NCBI RefSeq assembly: GCF_000235605.1
Contig: NC_016584.1
Location: 2,530,001-2,594,000, forward strand
Source: Desulfosporosinus orientis DSM 765
GTDB taxonomy: Bacteria; Bacillota; Desulfitobacteriia; Desulfitobacteriales; Desulfitobacteriaceae
Reading direction: 5' to 3'
DNA length: 64,000 bases
Shown here: positions 8,203-16,190 of the stretch, one piece after another
Position numbering within the stretch: position 1 is the first letter of the stretch
Layout of the letters: the number at the start of each line of letters is the position of its first letter
Notes under the pieces: generated by a model
Seen by the model: only the letters and a program-made list of their open reading frames with translations
What the model was told of the DNA's origin: nothing
Database searches by the model: none
Made by a program: the position numbers and the translations under genes

Positions 8203-8360
8203 GTCAGAACTCAGCATGTCGAAGGTATACATAAAAAGAAAGCTGAAGTAGCGTACCAAATTGGCGCTAATAGTTGTCCCAAATGTGGGGAGTTAATCAC
8301 GAGAAAGGGTAAATATGGAGATTTTTAGGGCGTAGCAATTATCCGAAGTGTATGTTTACG
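8203..8360 (+). pseudogene. Topoisomerase-type zinc-ribbon fragment, frameshifted
   Basis: The frame gives C-P-K-C-G-E-L-I-T-R-K-G-K-Y-G-D-F and then hits TAG. Restoring one T yields L-G-R-S-N-Y-P-K-C-M-F-T, the complete zinc ribbon found in topoisomerase I tails and in NERD-domain nucleases. The preceding HVEGIHKKKAEVAYQI is closer to the NERD-protein linker. It is a single-base-deletion pseudogene of which only the last ~55 codons survive. The rest of 7729-8540 holds no gene I can support. Confidence 0.65.
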
Positions 8361-8540
8361 ATTACCAGCTAGGAAATTAATCCTGATTTTGGCAATAGTG
8401 GAGTCAATAGAGTATAAGTATTGATAATGTTTATAATTATATGGATTTGAACGTTAGATATGGCTAATAATTGGAAGTTTCTAAAAGCATAGATTAATCG
8501 CAGTTAGTAGGATAACAAGGATTCAGGATATGTTAGATGT

Positions 8541-9947
8541 TTAAAAGACTCTTCTGACACCAGTAACTTCAGCAGTATCCCGGTCTAACGTGACTAAATC
8601 ATCTGGAGTTAATTCCTTTAGAGAAGATTTACCTAATGCTCGAATCGCTTCTTCCATTTCGAGGACCATTGAATTAAGGATATTGACCACACCTGTAGCC
8701 CCAACTTCGATTTCAAATTTAGCTTTTGCAGGAGAGTCGTAATAGACTAGTGTTGTTAAAGGTTCATATGGTATAGCTTTTTGAGTTTGATTGTGGACAA
8801 GGGCGAATAGGGGGACTGTTGCTAAATAAATTGCATCAGCCCCGAGTGCCAATGCTTTGAGACATTGACCAGGGGTAAAGAATCCTCCCCCAATGATTAA
8901 TGTGATATCTTTGCCTTTAAAGCAGTTATCAAGGAATCGCCTAGCTCGAATCAAGGCATTTAAAGTGGGGATACCAAAGTCATCTTGCGTGATGGGAGAA
9001 GACGCGTGTGTACCACCTTGTGCGCCGTCTAATACAATGACATCAAAGCCGAGATCAATTGCTTCTGATAGGTCATCCTCAAGATCATCAGTGGCCATGA
9101 GTTTAATGGCAAGGGGTTTACCATTCGCTCTTTTGCGTAGAGTTTTAATAAAGTTTTTCCAATCCTTTGTCTGTTGTACCCCTGGGGGTAATGGTAAGGG
9201 TATGGCTTGCTGATCTTGGTTCAATCCACTGAGTTCTTGCGCTCTGCCTTGCATTTTTCCAAATTCTAAAGCAGATGTCCCCAAATAGGCCCCATGTCCC
9301 ATTAGAACTTCCAGCATGTCTGCGGTTTCAATCTGTTCGTCGGTTCTTGCGCCCCAAGGCCATCTAGAAATTTGCAAAACGTACTTATCCGCCTCTTTAG
9401 CTTCTTCAGGGAGAAACGGACCTTGGCCAGAATTGGTCACAGTTCCAAGTTGCTTGGATGCTTTGGCTAAGGCAATTTTTGCCTCCTCGCTCAAAGCCAT
9501 TCCGTATGCCATAGCACTGATCATTAGGGGAATTTTAATGTTCAACGGTTTTTTAGCTTTAATTCCTATCTGGACACTCATATCTATCGGTGTAGCGTCA
9601 TGAAGGAATGGCTTTCTCATTTGCTTTAGAGTAAACATAAGATTTTCGAATCCAAGGAAATGCTTTGGCGAACCAAGTGGACGCATAATCATTTCCCCGT
9701 GTTCTGCACGTAAACCTAGTTCGATTACATTTAATAGAGAGAACCTTTTTATTGATGGTATGAATTCTGCAAGATTCTGTGTGTACTTCTCACTTAATAA
9801 TTTAGAGGACATGTCATTAGCGACTAATTTAATCATTAAGCGTAAAATTGGTTTAAATAGAAGTACAAGACACAGCATGGTAAAAAATAGTATAACAGAC
9901 GGTAGAATAATCCACCATGCATTATTTAAAGTTATGTTAAATTCCAT
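8541..9947 (-). CDS. FMN-binding glutamate synthase-related protein
   Basis: 468 residues. One membrane segment at about residues 9-32 is followed by a large FMN-barrel domain related to the glutamate-synthase central/FMN domain: R-P-L-G-S-P near residue 89, TVTNSGQGPFLPEE near 170, IAIKL-type and DG-AQGGT-HASSP blocks near 310, and I-I-G-G-G-F-F-T-P-G-Q near 350. These proteins lack the glutaminase domain and the full cluster-binding region of GltB; their reaction is not settled, and an archaeal-type glutamate synthase subunit or another FMN-dependent oxidoreductase are both possible. The start at 9947 has AAAGGCG upstream. It stands alone. Confidence 0.85.
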   Translation of the reverse strand: MEFNITLNNAWWIILPSVILFFTMLCLVLLFKPILRLMIKLVANDMSSKLLSEKYTQNLAEFIPSIKRFSLLNVIELGLRAEHGEMIMRPLGSPKHFLGFENLMFTLKQMRKPFLHDATPIDMSVQIGIKAKKPLNIKIPLMISAMAYGMALSEEAKIALAKASKQLGTVTNSGQGPFLPEEAKEADKYVLQISRWPWGARTDEQIETADMLEVLMGHGAYLGTSALEFGKMQGRAQELSGLNQDQQAIPLPLPPGVQQTKDWKNFIKTLRKRANGKPLAIKLMATDDLEDDLSEAIDLGFDVIVLDGAQGGTHASSPITQDDFGIPTLNALIRARRFLDNCFKGKDITLIIGGGFFTPGQCLKALALGADAIYLATVPLFALVHNQTQKAIPYEPLTTLVYYDSPAKAKFEIEVGATGVVNILNSMVLEMEEAIRALGKSSLKELTPDDLVTLDRDTAEVTGVRRVF

Positions 9948-10274
9948 TACAATCGCCTTTCATCGCACATGTCTTATAACATAGGATACCTCCTTCGAGT
10001 CAATTTTAATCTATGGGACCAGCCCCATCACTAATATGAATATCTCTTTTCATAATCTTCGATATCGGACTCAAATTAAAATGGTTAACAACTTACCTTC
10101 GCCAAAGACCCATTTAGCGGACCTCGCAAAATCCATATTACTAATTAGGCTAATAATGAGTATATGAACAAACATAAGTGAATTTCATATTGTTATATTT
10201 TGAATACACAACACAGCTTTCTAAGATGGTAAAATGTTATCATCATTAATAAAGTTATGAGAGGTGGTTACATT
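9948..10274. other. Intergenic region
   Basis: About 330 bases between divergent genes. I see no gene or convincing hairpin; it presumably holds the two promoters. Confidence 0.5.
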
Positions 10275-10874
10275 ATGAAAAAAGTCGTGCTATTTGTTAT
10301 TTTGGATAAATATGCTGATTGGGAAGCCGCTTATCTATCGTCATTAATATTATCTTTAGGTCAAGATGACTATTCTGTGAAGACAGTTTCATTAACAAAA
10401 GATATCATTCAATCCATAGGAGGATTTACCGTTCTTCCGGACTATGATATTCAATCAGCTCCAACAGATTTTGAGGGATTAATTCTAATTGGTGGAATGT
10501 CATGGAGAAATGAGGCTGCACAGCAGGTTAAACCTTTGGTACAAAATGCATTTAACAATAGAAAAGTTTTGGGTGGTATCTGTGATGCTTCGGCTTTTCT
10601 CGGTACACTTGGTGTTTTAAATAAGGTTAACCATACCAGTAATGATTTAAATGACTTAAAGCAATGGGCTGGAAATGCATACACAGGAGAAGAAAAATAT
10701 ATCATGCAACAGGCGGTAAGAGATAATAATATTATTACAGCCAACGGTACAGCATCTTTGGAGTTTGCTAAAGAAGTAATGCTTGCGTTAGGAGCAGCAC
10801 CTGAAAACAGAATTCTTGAATTATACAATTTCCATAAACTTGGTTACTACGGGGCACCTATGCCGAGCATGTAA
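10275..10874 (+). CDS. DJ-1/PfpI family (type 1 glutamine amidotransferase-like) protein
   Basis: 199 residues of the DJ-1/PfpI alpha-beta fold. The nucleophile elbow is visible as LGGICDASAFLGTLG, with the expected Cys followed by D-A rather than the more usual H/G. An early D-Y-D-I block and L-I-L-I-G-G-M-S-W around residues 70-80 match the YdeA/YoaZ-like branch. Members are protease-like, glyoxalase-like or chaperone-like, and this branch has no settled substrate. ATG 10275 has GAGGTGG 8 bases upstream and gives the natural MKKVVLFVI start. It is monocistronic. Confidence 0.85.
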   Translation: MKKVVLFVILDKYADWEAAYLSSLILSLGQDDYSVKTVSLTKDIIQSIGGFTVLPDYDIQSAPTDFEGLILIGGMSWRNEAAQQVKPLVQNAFNNRKVLGGICDASAFLGTLGVLNKVNHTSNDLNDLKQWAGNAYTGEEKYIMQQAVRDNNIITANGTASLEFAKEVMLALGAAPENRILELYNFHKLGYYGAPMPSM

Positions 10875-11042
10875 ATTTATTGGAGATAGATAGTTTATTA
10901 CACCAAATGAGCATTATAGGGTGTTTAAATTAATTGGATTCCGTTTCGCATTATCCATATTAGGCTAAAAATGCCAAGTCACCCAGAATTTATTAAAGGA
11001 TAATCGATATATAAGCAAATATGGATTTGAGAGGAGGATAAT

Positions 11043-12032
11043 ATGATTGAAATAGTATTCAGCGATAGTGCTTGTGGAAGTCTTAAAGTGGCACAGCACT
11101 ATGGCGAGGGGAAATATCAAGGTGGGTGTATTGGCGTTATCGTTAGTCACGCGGATGGAAGCAAGCCAACCAAAGAGGAAGTTGAAGCTGCCCGACAAGA
11201 AGCAAAGGAAAAGGCACGCTTAGCGTGGGAGAGTGCTGTCCCCTTGGGTGGAAATACAGCAGACATCTATGGATTCAACTTGGTGCTGAGCGTTGGAGAT
11301 ATTTCGGAGAATCAGCCCGGTATCAAGCGGAAGCAGACTTTGGAACACTTATACAGCGTTTTTCCGAATGACGAGGGTCATCAGGTGGTTCAGGAAATGT
11401 TTAAAAGGGTAAAAGAAGATCTGAAAACGGTTCAGGAACGCGCAGCAGTGGGAGAATCCCTTCGAATCTGGTACAGCAATCAGCCTGATGAAATGTGTGG
11501 ACTCTATTGGTTCATGGAGCAGTTGAATCAGTGGAAAGTGCATGGTAAACGGGTTTCTATTGTCAAGCTCCCGGAATGGGAAGCTGACGAAAAGGGAAAT
11601 ATCGTGCAGAAAAGTGGTTGGGGTGAAGTTGCTCCCGGAGAATGGCATCGGTATCTTGCCTTGCAAAAGCCTGTGCTACCAGTATTTGAACAAAGCTGTG
11701 CATCTCATTGGCAAGAGCTTCAAAGGGAGAACGCACCTTTGCGGGCCACGCTGAATGGACAGTTGATCAGTGCACCGGAAACCCTCTATGATGACTTTAT
11801 CCTTCGTGAAATCGCAGCAGAAGGTGAGGAATTTCAGGAGGCAAAGGTTATCGGGCGGGTGATTGGTAAATATCAACTTGGAATTGGTGATCCCTGGGTC
11901 GCATTCCGTATAGAAGAAATGATTCGTGAAGGAAAACTTGAGGCTGTGTCTGCGGTTGCCGAAGATATGCCAGTCTATCATCGAGTGTTGAAAAAGTGTC
12001 CTTGCAATCCCCGTCAAAAAATCTATAATTAG
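11043..12032 (+). CDS. DUF1835 and DUF3658 domain protein
   Basis: 329 residues. The N-terminus reads IEIVFSDSACGSLKVAQ, the typical DUF1835 opening, with the L-R-I-W-Y-S-N-Q-P-D-E-M-C-G-L-Y-W block near residue 140. The C-terminal third, DDFILREIAAEGEEFQEAKV followed by G-D-P-W-V-A-F-R-I-E-E-M-I, is DUF3658. The two domains usually occur together in Firmicutes proteins of unknown function. A strong AGGAGG stands 6-8 bases ahead of the ATG. A domain of the same kind is fused to an AraC regulator at 16191. A hairpin terminator lies 100 bases after the stop. Confidence 0.85.
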   Translation: MIEIVFSDSACGSLKVAQHYGEGKYQGGCIGVIVSHADGSKPTKEEVEAARQEAKEKARLAWESAVPLGGNTADIYGFNLVLSVGDISENQPGIKRKQTLEHLYSVFPNDEGHQVVQEMFKRVKEDLKTVQERAAVGESLRIWYSNQPDEMCGLYWFMEQLNQWKVHGKRVSIVKLPEWEADEKGNIVQKSGWGEVAPGEWHRYLALQKPVLPVFEQSCASHWQELQRENAPLRATLNGQLISAPETLYDDFILREIAAEGEEFQEAKVIGRVIGKYQLGIGDPWVAFRIEEMIREGKLEAVSAVAEDMPVYHRVLKKCPCNPRQKIYN

Positions 12033-12131
12033 AAATAGGTGGAAATTAAAAAGTCGCCGTTTTCTGTTCACGCCGGTTTGTTTTCCCGTTGATGGGGTTG
12101 GGTGTTTAGGATTCAGCAAATAACGAAGCAT

Positions 12132-12172
12132 AGCGCATGTGTAGGGTAAAAAACTTCGCATGCGCTTTTTAA
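12132..12172 (+). terminator. Terminator downstream of the DUF1835/DUF3658 gene
   Basis: AGCGCATG (12132-12139) pairs with CATGCGCT (12159-12166), then TTTT. Confidence 0.7.
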
Positions 12173-12232
12173 TTTCCCCTATAAAAGCAGACGGCAGGAC
12201 TGGGTCATGGCCCTTAAGGAAAAACAAACGGC

Positions 12233-12286
12233 TTGACGATTCTAAAGGAATAGATTTATAATCCAATTAAATGAACCGTTCGTTCA
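12233..12286 (+). promoter_or_regulatory. Sigma-A promoter with TetR-like operator
   Basis: TTGACG (12233-12238), an 18-bp spacer and TATAAT (12257-12262) are followed ten bases later by the palindrome TGAAC-CGTTC-GTTCA (12272-12286), the style of operator bound by many TetR/AcrR repressors. No TetR gene is nearby. Downstream there is only a short leader frame and a terminator, so the regulated gene seems to be lost. Confidence 0.65.
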
Positions 12287-12300
12287 ATTATTCGAGGTGT

Positions 12301-12351
12301 ATGATGAAAAATAGAATGAGGTTATATAAACAATGCGAACTTCAATATTGA
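12301..12351 (+). CDS. Possible 16-residue leader peptide
   Basis: ATG ATG at 12301/12304 follows GAGGTG and opens a 16-codon frame ending TGA at 12349, between a clear promoter and a clear terminator (12393-12423). It may be a genuine leader or just the stump of the deleted gene. Confidence 0.3.
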   Translation: MMKNRMRLYKQCELQY

Positions 12352-12392
12352 GGTGATTATACCATATATTTCTCCGGAATGTATCCCTCTGT

Positions 12393-12423
12393 GCCATCAC
12401 AGCTCTGTGATGGCGTTTTATTT
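12393..12423 (+). terminator. Intrinsic terminator
   Basis: GCCATCACAG (12393-12402) pairs with CTGTGATGGC (12405-12414), followed by GTTTTATTT. It is the strongest hairpin in this gene-poor stretch. Confidence 0.85.
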
Positions 12424-12553
12424 AATAATTCCGTTTTTGCTTCGTGTCAAAGTAAAATAAACCGTCACATTTGCGGCAACACTTATTGCTGCGGGAATAC
12501 CCGACAGGGTAGTTATAGGACAATGAAAAAACAATGGGAAGCTGACGCGTACA

Positions 12554-12811
12554 TCAGTTTCCCATTTTGCTCAAAATAAGCTGCTTGATTTCTTTGACTT
12601 TTTCAAGATCACCACTACACAGGGTTTCAAGGTTAGCGAATATTTTGCAAGGCTAATCCCACCAATTAACAGCGAGAAGATAATTAATAAGTTTATCATC
12701 AAATCTTTTTTTGAGCGTCTGGCAAGGGTTTCTGCCAGCAATATGGTATGCGGGAACGTCTTTCACCACCACTGAGTTTGCGGCAGTGATCGCGAGTATT
12801 AAAATAGGGGT
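12554..12811 (-). pseudogene. CatB/Vat-type xenobiotic acetyltransferase remnant
   Basis: The minus strand reads AANSVVVKDVPAYHIAGRNP, then K-K-R-F-D-D, then V-N-W-W-D, the end of the hexapeptide-repeat xenobiotic acetyltransferases that acetylate chloramphenicol or streptogramins. A TAG stands where the family has the next Trp of W-W-D-W. The frame then continues N-L-E-T-L-C-S-G-D-L-E-K-V-K to a TGA at 12554. The N-terminal two thirds are gone. This is a decayed gene with an in-frame nonsense codon. The rest of 12424-12860 shows nothing else. Confidence 0.75.
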
Positions 12812-12863
12812 TATGTTTTTCTAAAAATAAAAAAAGCAAACCATAAAAATAGTCTGCTTCATC

Positions 12864-12923
12864 TTGACAATAAGGAATTGTGATTGTATAATACTTAGTT
12901 AATTCAGTATATAAATAAACTAA
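12864..12923 (+). promoter_or_regulatory. Consensus sigma-A promoter of the DUF6323-DUF6179 operon
   Basis: A perfect TTGACA (12864-12869), 17-bp spacer and TATAAT (12887-12892). An inverted repeat TTAGTT (12895-12900)/AACTAA (12918-12923) starts two bases after the -10 box and could be an operator covering the start site. The transcript would have an AT-rich leader of about 90 bases. Confidence 0.85.
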
Positions 12924-12989
12924 TTATATCATATCACATCTTGCTTGTGTTGTCAATACCTATTTTTTAAATTAGGAGGATTATTTTTT

Positions 12990-13490
12990 ATGGCCTTTGA
13001 ATTATCTTTGTTCAGCGGCGCTCTGGCAGAAAAGCAAGCTGTCAGTGAAGTCATGAAATGCAATGACCTGACTGTGAAATTTGGTCTTGTTCTGACAGAG
13101 GCACAAGCTCTGGCATTGGTTGAAACCCGCTCCTATGCATTAAAAGGAAATGGCCGTATTGAATTCGGCGGCGGCGTAATTGACAAGATAATCAAGGAAT
13201 TTTGCGACTCACCTTATCTTTCAAGGCATAACTATGAAGAAACCTTGCATGACCTTTTAGAAACATTTTATTATTACAAGAACGAAACTCTTGATCTGAT
13301 CAGCGATGACGACTTGATCAAGTATATGAAAAATGCTTTTAATGGAATATGCCAAGGCTCTCTTGAACTGCTGGCGGGGCGGGAACTCTATAAGCTTGCC
13401 CGAAACTTGCGCTATGGCTATGCTCCGGATTATGCAGAGGATGCTGTCCAATTGGCTGAGGACGAGGAGGATGAATATGGCAGATATTGA
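12990..13490 (+). CDS. DUF6323 family protein
   Basis: About 166 residues. The family hallmarks are the opening F-E-L-S-L-F, the C-N-D-L-T-V-K-F-G-L-V-L-T-E stretch, and LVETRSYALKGNGRIEFGGG. The end is strongly acidic (AEDEEDEYG). ATG 12990 follows TTAGGAGGA at ideal spacing; the longer frame from 12945 is untranslated leader. Function is unknown. It overlaps the next gene by 14 bases and is normally found paired with it in Clostridia, so the two probably act together. A consensus promoter with a possible operator lies upstream. Confidence 0.85.
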   Translation: MAFELSLFSGALAEKQAVSEVMKCNDLTVKFGLVLTEAQALALVETRSYALKGNGRIEFGGGVIDKIIKEFCDSPYLSRHNYEETLHDLLETFYYYKNETLDLISDDDLIKYMKNAFNGICQGSLELLAGRELYKLARNLRYGYAPDYAEDAVQLAEDEEDEYGRY

Positions 13491-14841
13491 TAAGATCCGC
13501 AGAATCAAGAGGGAAACATTAAGCAGTGAATATTATTTCAAATCCTTACTTGAGCAAGCCTATGTGTGGGGAATGTTGTCCGATACACAGCTTGAAAAAA
13601 TACAATTTGACTGCCTCTCACTTTTGGCAAAGCAAACAGAGAGGTATAACAGCGGGGGCAGCACCTCGATCCCGGTAGAAGGAGCACAGAGTCTTCTAAC
13701 CTCCATTATGTTCACCATCAGTGTAGGGTTAAAGACCTATCCTAACCCCGATGAAGCAGTGGCTGCACTACAAAAAGACGGCATCTCCCCTCTCTATCAA
13801 AAGGGACGTGAGGGTATTGACGGACTGATAAAGTCAACTAAAATCCTGCACTCTTCCATTATCAGTCATTTGCTGCAAACGGAAAATGTGTTTTACCATT
13901 CCACCATTGTGGACGGCATAAAGGGTTTTTTCAAACTGTATTACCCTGAATTTGCCGCACAGGAAATTCATATCACGGCAGACTATCCTGTTCATCACCG
14001 GCTGGAACGGTTGGCTGGGATTGAGTTTATTCAGAAGTATTTAGAGTGCATCTACTACGAAAATCTGTTTTGCCTTCAATTCTCTGCAGAGGATATTCAT
14101 CATCTCCTTTGTGGCTGCGATGAACATTATGAACAGCTCCTCGTTAATATTTATGAGCCGGTGTTAGCTGCGGCTATGGGATGCATCCTTTCCGGCAGGG
14201 ATATCCGCAGGTTGGAGATGGTGCCTTCTTCCCTCCAAATCCTCAATGATTTGTTTCGTGGCAAAAGAAGACCTCAAATCGAGGGGATTCTCAGGGAATC
14301 CGTAGGTCAACTGAGCGGGCTGCTGGAGCTGAGCGAGCCCTTAGAAAGGTATCTAAGGGGCAGTCTGCCTCAAATTGCTGGGGCAATCGAAAACGCAGTC
14401 CGGCTGCAAACCTTGGACCGTGTGTTCATCCTCCCCAAATATCCGGAAAATAACCCAAAGCTCGTCTTTTCCTTTGGAGAGAAGATGGAGGATGAAAACT
14501 ATCGTAAGGTATTAGAAGAAATTAGGCAATGCCGCTATCTGACAGACAAGAAAGCCCTGATCAAACGTGAAATACATTCTCTTGCCGATTTAGAGGATGT
14601 TTTACTGGATGCAGAACTCAGTGAAAAAGAAATTCTCAGCATTTTTAGGGAGTTAAACCCTGCTGAAATAGCAGCGCTGCTTAAAAAACATCCGATGCCC
14701 TCTGCATTAGATCAATATGAGCTAAGGGTAAGGGAAATTGGACTAGGCCAGTGTTTGCAAAAGTTCCTGGCTGAGCTTCCGGCAAAGGAGAGGGATTTGA
14801 TAAAGCAGGCAGCAGCTATACTGGATAGTTTAGAGATATAG
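13477..14841 (+). CDS. DUF6179 domain-containing protein
   Basis: About 454 residues, soluble and mostly helical, with no signal peptide or membrane span. It starts MADIDKIRRIKRETLSSEYY and ends in a leucine-rich helix. ATG 13477 is preferred because GAGGAGG sits 7 bases upstream; ATG 13471 is too close to it. The gene overlaps the DUF6323 gene by 14 bases, which implies translational coupling. The family is widespread in Clostridia and uncharacterised; no catalytic motif is apparent to me. A 60-base fragment of a related gene lies at 4419-4479, so the genome has held more than one copy. Confidence 0.85.
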   Translation: MADIDKIRRIKRETLSSEYYFKSLLEQAYVWGMLSDTQLEKIQFDCLSLLAKQTERYNSGGSTSIPVEGAQSLLTSIMFTISVGLKTYPNPDEAVAALQKDGISPLYQKGREGIDGLIKSTKILHSSIISHLLQTENVFYHSTIVDGIKGFFKLYYPEFAAQEIHITADYPVHHRLERLAGIEFIQKYLECIYYENLFCLQFSAEDIHHLLCGCDEHYEQLLVNIYEPVLAAAMGCILSGRDIRRLEMVPSSLQILNDLFRGKRRPQIEGILRESVGQLSGLLELSEPLERYLRGSLPQIAGAIENAVRLQTLDRVFILPKYPENNPKLVFSFGEKMEDENYRKVLEEIRQCRYLTDKKALIKREIHSLADLEDVLLDAELSEKEILSIFRELNPAEIAALLKKHPMPSALDQYELRVREIGLGQCLQKFLAELPAKERDLIKQAAAILDSLEI

Positions 14842-14985
14842 TATGAATAGGTGGCTGAATGAAGGCCGATGCTTTTTAACGTTCAATATTTGACCCATGT
14901 GCTGTATAATAAAGGAAGAAGTTCACATTAGAGAATAATAGATGAAACGCTAAGCCCAAAGGCAGGGGCATAAGGGGGCAGAGCA

Positions 14986-15812
14986 TTGCTGAAAGCTAAA
15001 CTTCAGGCACCGGTTGTGAACCAAAAGATCATTAGCCGAGAAAAACTGCAAAGGAAATTCCGGCGCGTCCGGGAATGCCATCTGACCCTGGTCACCGCCC
15101 CCGCAGGCTCCGGAAAAACCACCGCCGTCCTGGAGTGGCTGGGTAAATGCGACCTGCCTTGGGCCTGGCTGTCCCTGGACGGGGGAGACAATCAGCCTGT
15201 GACTTTTTGGCGGTATGTTGGCGCTGCCCTGGACAAAATGGTCGGCGGCATCGCCAAAGACACAGAATATGTGTTGGCTTCCTCGGAGATGGTCAAAGCC
15301 CATATCCACCTCAACATCCTCATCGACCGCTTGGCGGAGGCTCCCACGGATTTCCTGCTGGTCTTGGATGATCTCCATGAGATCAGCGAGCCCTCGATTC
15401 TCAAAGGTCTATCCTATCTGATAGACTATCTGCCTGTTAAAATGCACCTGATTCTGATCAGGCGGAGGGAGCCGGAACTGGACCTGGCCAGGCAGCGGAT
15501 TAAGTGGCAGGCTCAGTGGCTGGGGAACAAGATCTGCGTTTTCAGGAAGAAGAAATTTCCCGCTTTTATCAGGCCAGAGGCTATAGCCTTCCTGAGGAGG
15601 AACTGAAAAAGGTGGAGAGCTATACGGAAGGGTGGGCCGCAGCCATGGTAGCTGTGGCCATGTCCATGGAAACTGTCGGCGGGGATAACGCTCTTGCCGC
15701 CCTCACTCAATCCAGCCGGGATATTGAAGAATATCTCCATGCGAGGTGCTCAGTACCTGGAGGCCTGAGCGACGGGCCTTTGCCCTCAAAACCTGTATTT
15801 GCGGGAGTTTGA
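14986..15812 (+). pseudogene. MalT/LAL-type LuxR family ATP-dependent regulator, frameshifted and truncated
   Basis: A TTG start at 14986 with GGGGG upstream opens the typical LAL N-terminus: L-K-A-K-L-Q-A-P, S-R-E-K-L-Q-R-K, a Walker A TAPAGSGKTT near residue 38 and a Walker B-like FLLVLDDLHEI near 122. At about 15510 the frame shifts by one and the continuation reads E-E-E-I-S-R-F-Y-Q-A-R-G-Y-S-L-P-E-E-E, then breaks off at 15812. Intact proteins are 800-900 residues with TPR and LuxR HTH domains, both missing here. It is GC-richer than its neighbours, so it may have been acquired. Confidence 0.85.
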
Positions 15813-15841
15813 AATTGGGAATGAACTAGCAAAAAATGAGT

Positions 15842-15867
15842 GACGTCCCTACAAGGGCGTTTTTTTA
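15842..15867 (+). terminator. Terminator
   Basis: ACGTCCCT (15843-15850) pairs with AGGGCGT (15854-15860), followed by a T run. Confidence 0.7.
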
Positions 15868-16131
15868 TGTATTGTTTTGTTGGACAATACCTGCCTGCAT
15901 ATGAACGAGAAGAATAAAAATATTATCAAGTTCGGACCGCAGCAGATCCCATGGCAATGAGATGATCCGAGGCGTAAGTTTTTCAAGGCGGATTTCGCTG
16001 TGAAGTTCCGCGTTTTTCAAAATTGCCTTTAAAGCCACTGTAATCTTATCCTCTGATCTCTGCTCGATCATTTGCTGCATGGATTTGATGATAGTTTGCT
16101 GGGATTTCTGAGGAAAAAGTTTGTATCCCAA
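15865..16131 (-). CDS. Unrecognised 88-residue frame
   Basis: The frame begins at a TTG (16131) with no clear ribosome site and ends just beyond a terminator of the other strand. The translation is plausible protein (RLEKLTPRIISLPWDLLRSE, then a short hydrophobic stretch) but I do not recognise it. It may be the tail of a decayed gene or no gene at all. Confidence 0.3.
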   Translation of the reverse strand: MGYKLFPQKSQQTIIKSMQQMIEQRSEDKITVALKAILKNAELHSEIRLEKLTPRIISLPWDLLRSELDNIFILLVHMQAGIVQQNNT

Positions 16132-16190
16132 TTAATATCAAAATAAATCCTTACTATTATGGTATCCTGTTCTCAGGAGGAGGAGGTCTC

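Noticed and set aside
8023-8259. 78-codon minus-strand open frame
   Set aside because: It is antisense to the zinc-ribbon pseudogene and has no ribosome site or recognisable content.
8893-9213. 106-codon plus-strand frame inside the glutamate-synthase-like gene
   Set aside because: Pure antisense shadow of a strongly conserved gene; no independent start signal.
12424-12550. Integrase-like reading (TFAATLIAAGIPDRVV) on the plus strand
   Set aside because: The resemblance to a tyrosine-recombinase helix lacks the catalytic His and Arg, and the frame is interrupted by stops.
12379-12579. 66-codon plus-strand open frame
   Set aside because: It starts inside the leader, crosses the strong terminator at 12393-12423 and overlaps the minus-strand acetyltransferase remnant; no protein similarity.
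14950-15378. 142-codon minus-strand frame over the MalT-type pseudogene
   Set aside because: A shadow of the GC-rich plus-strand sequence, which has clear Walker motifs.
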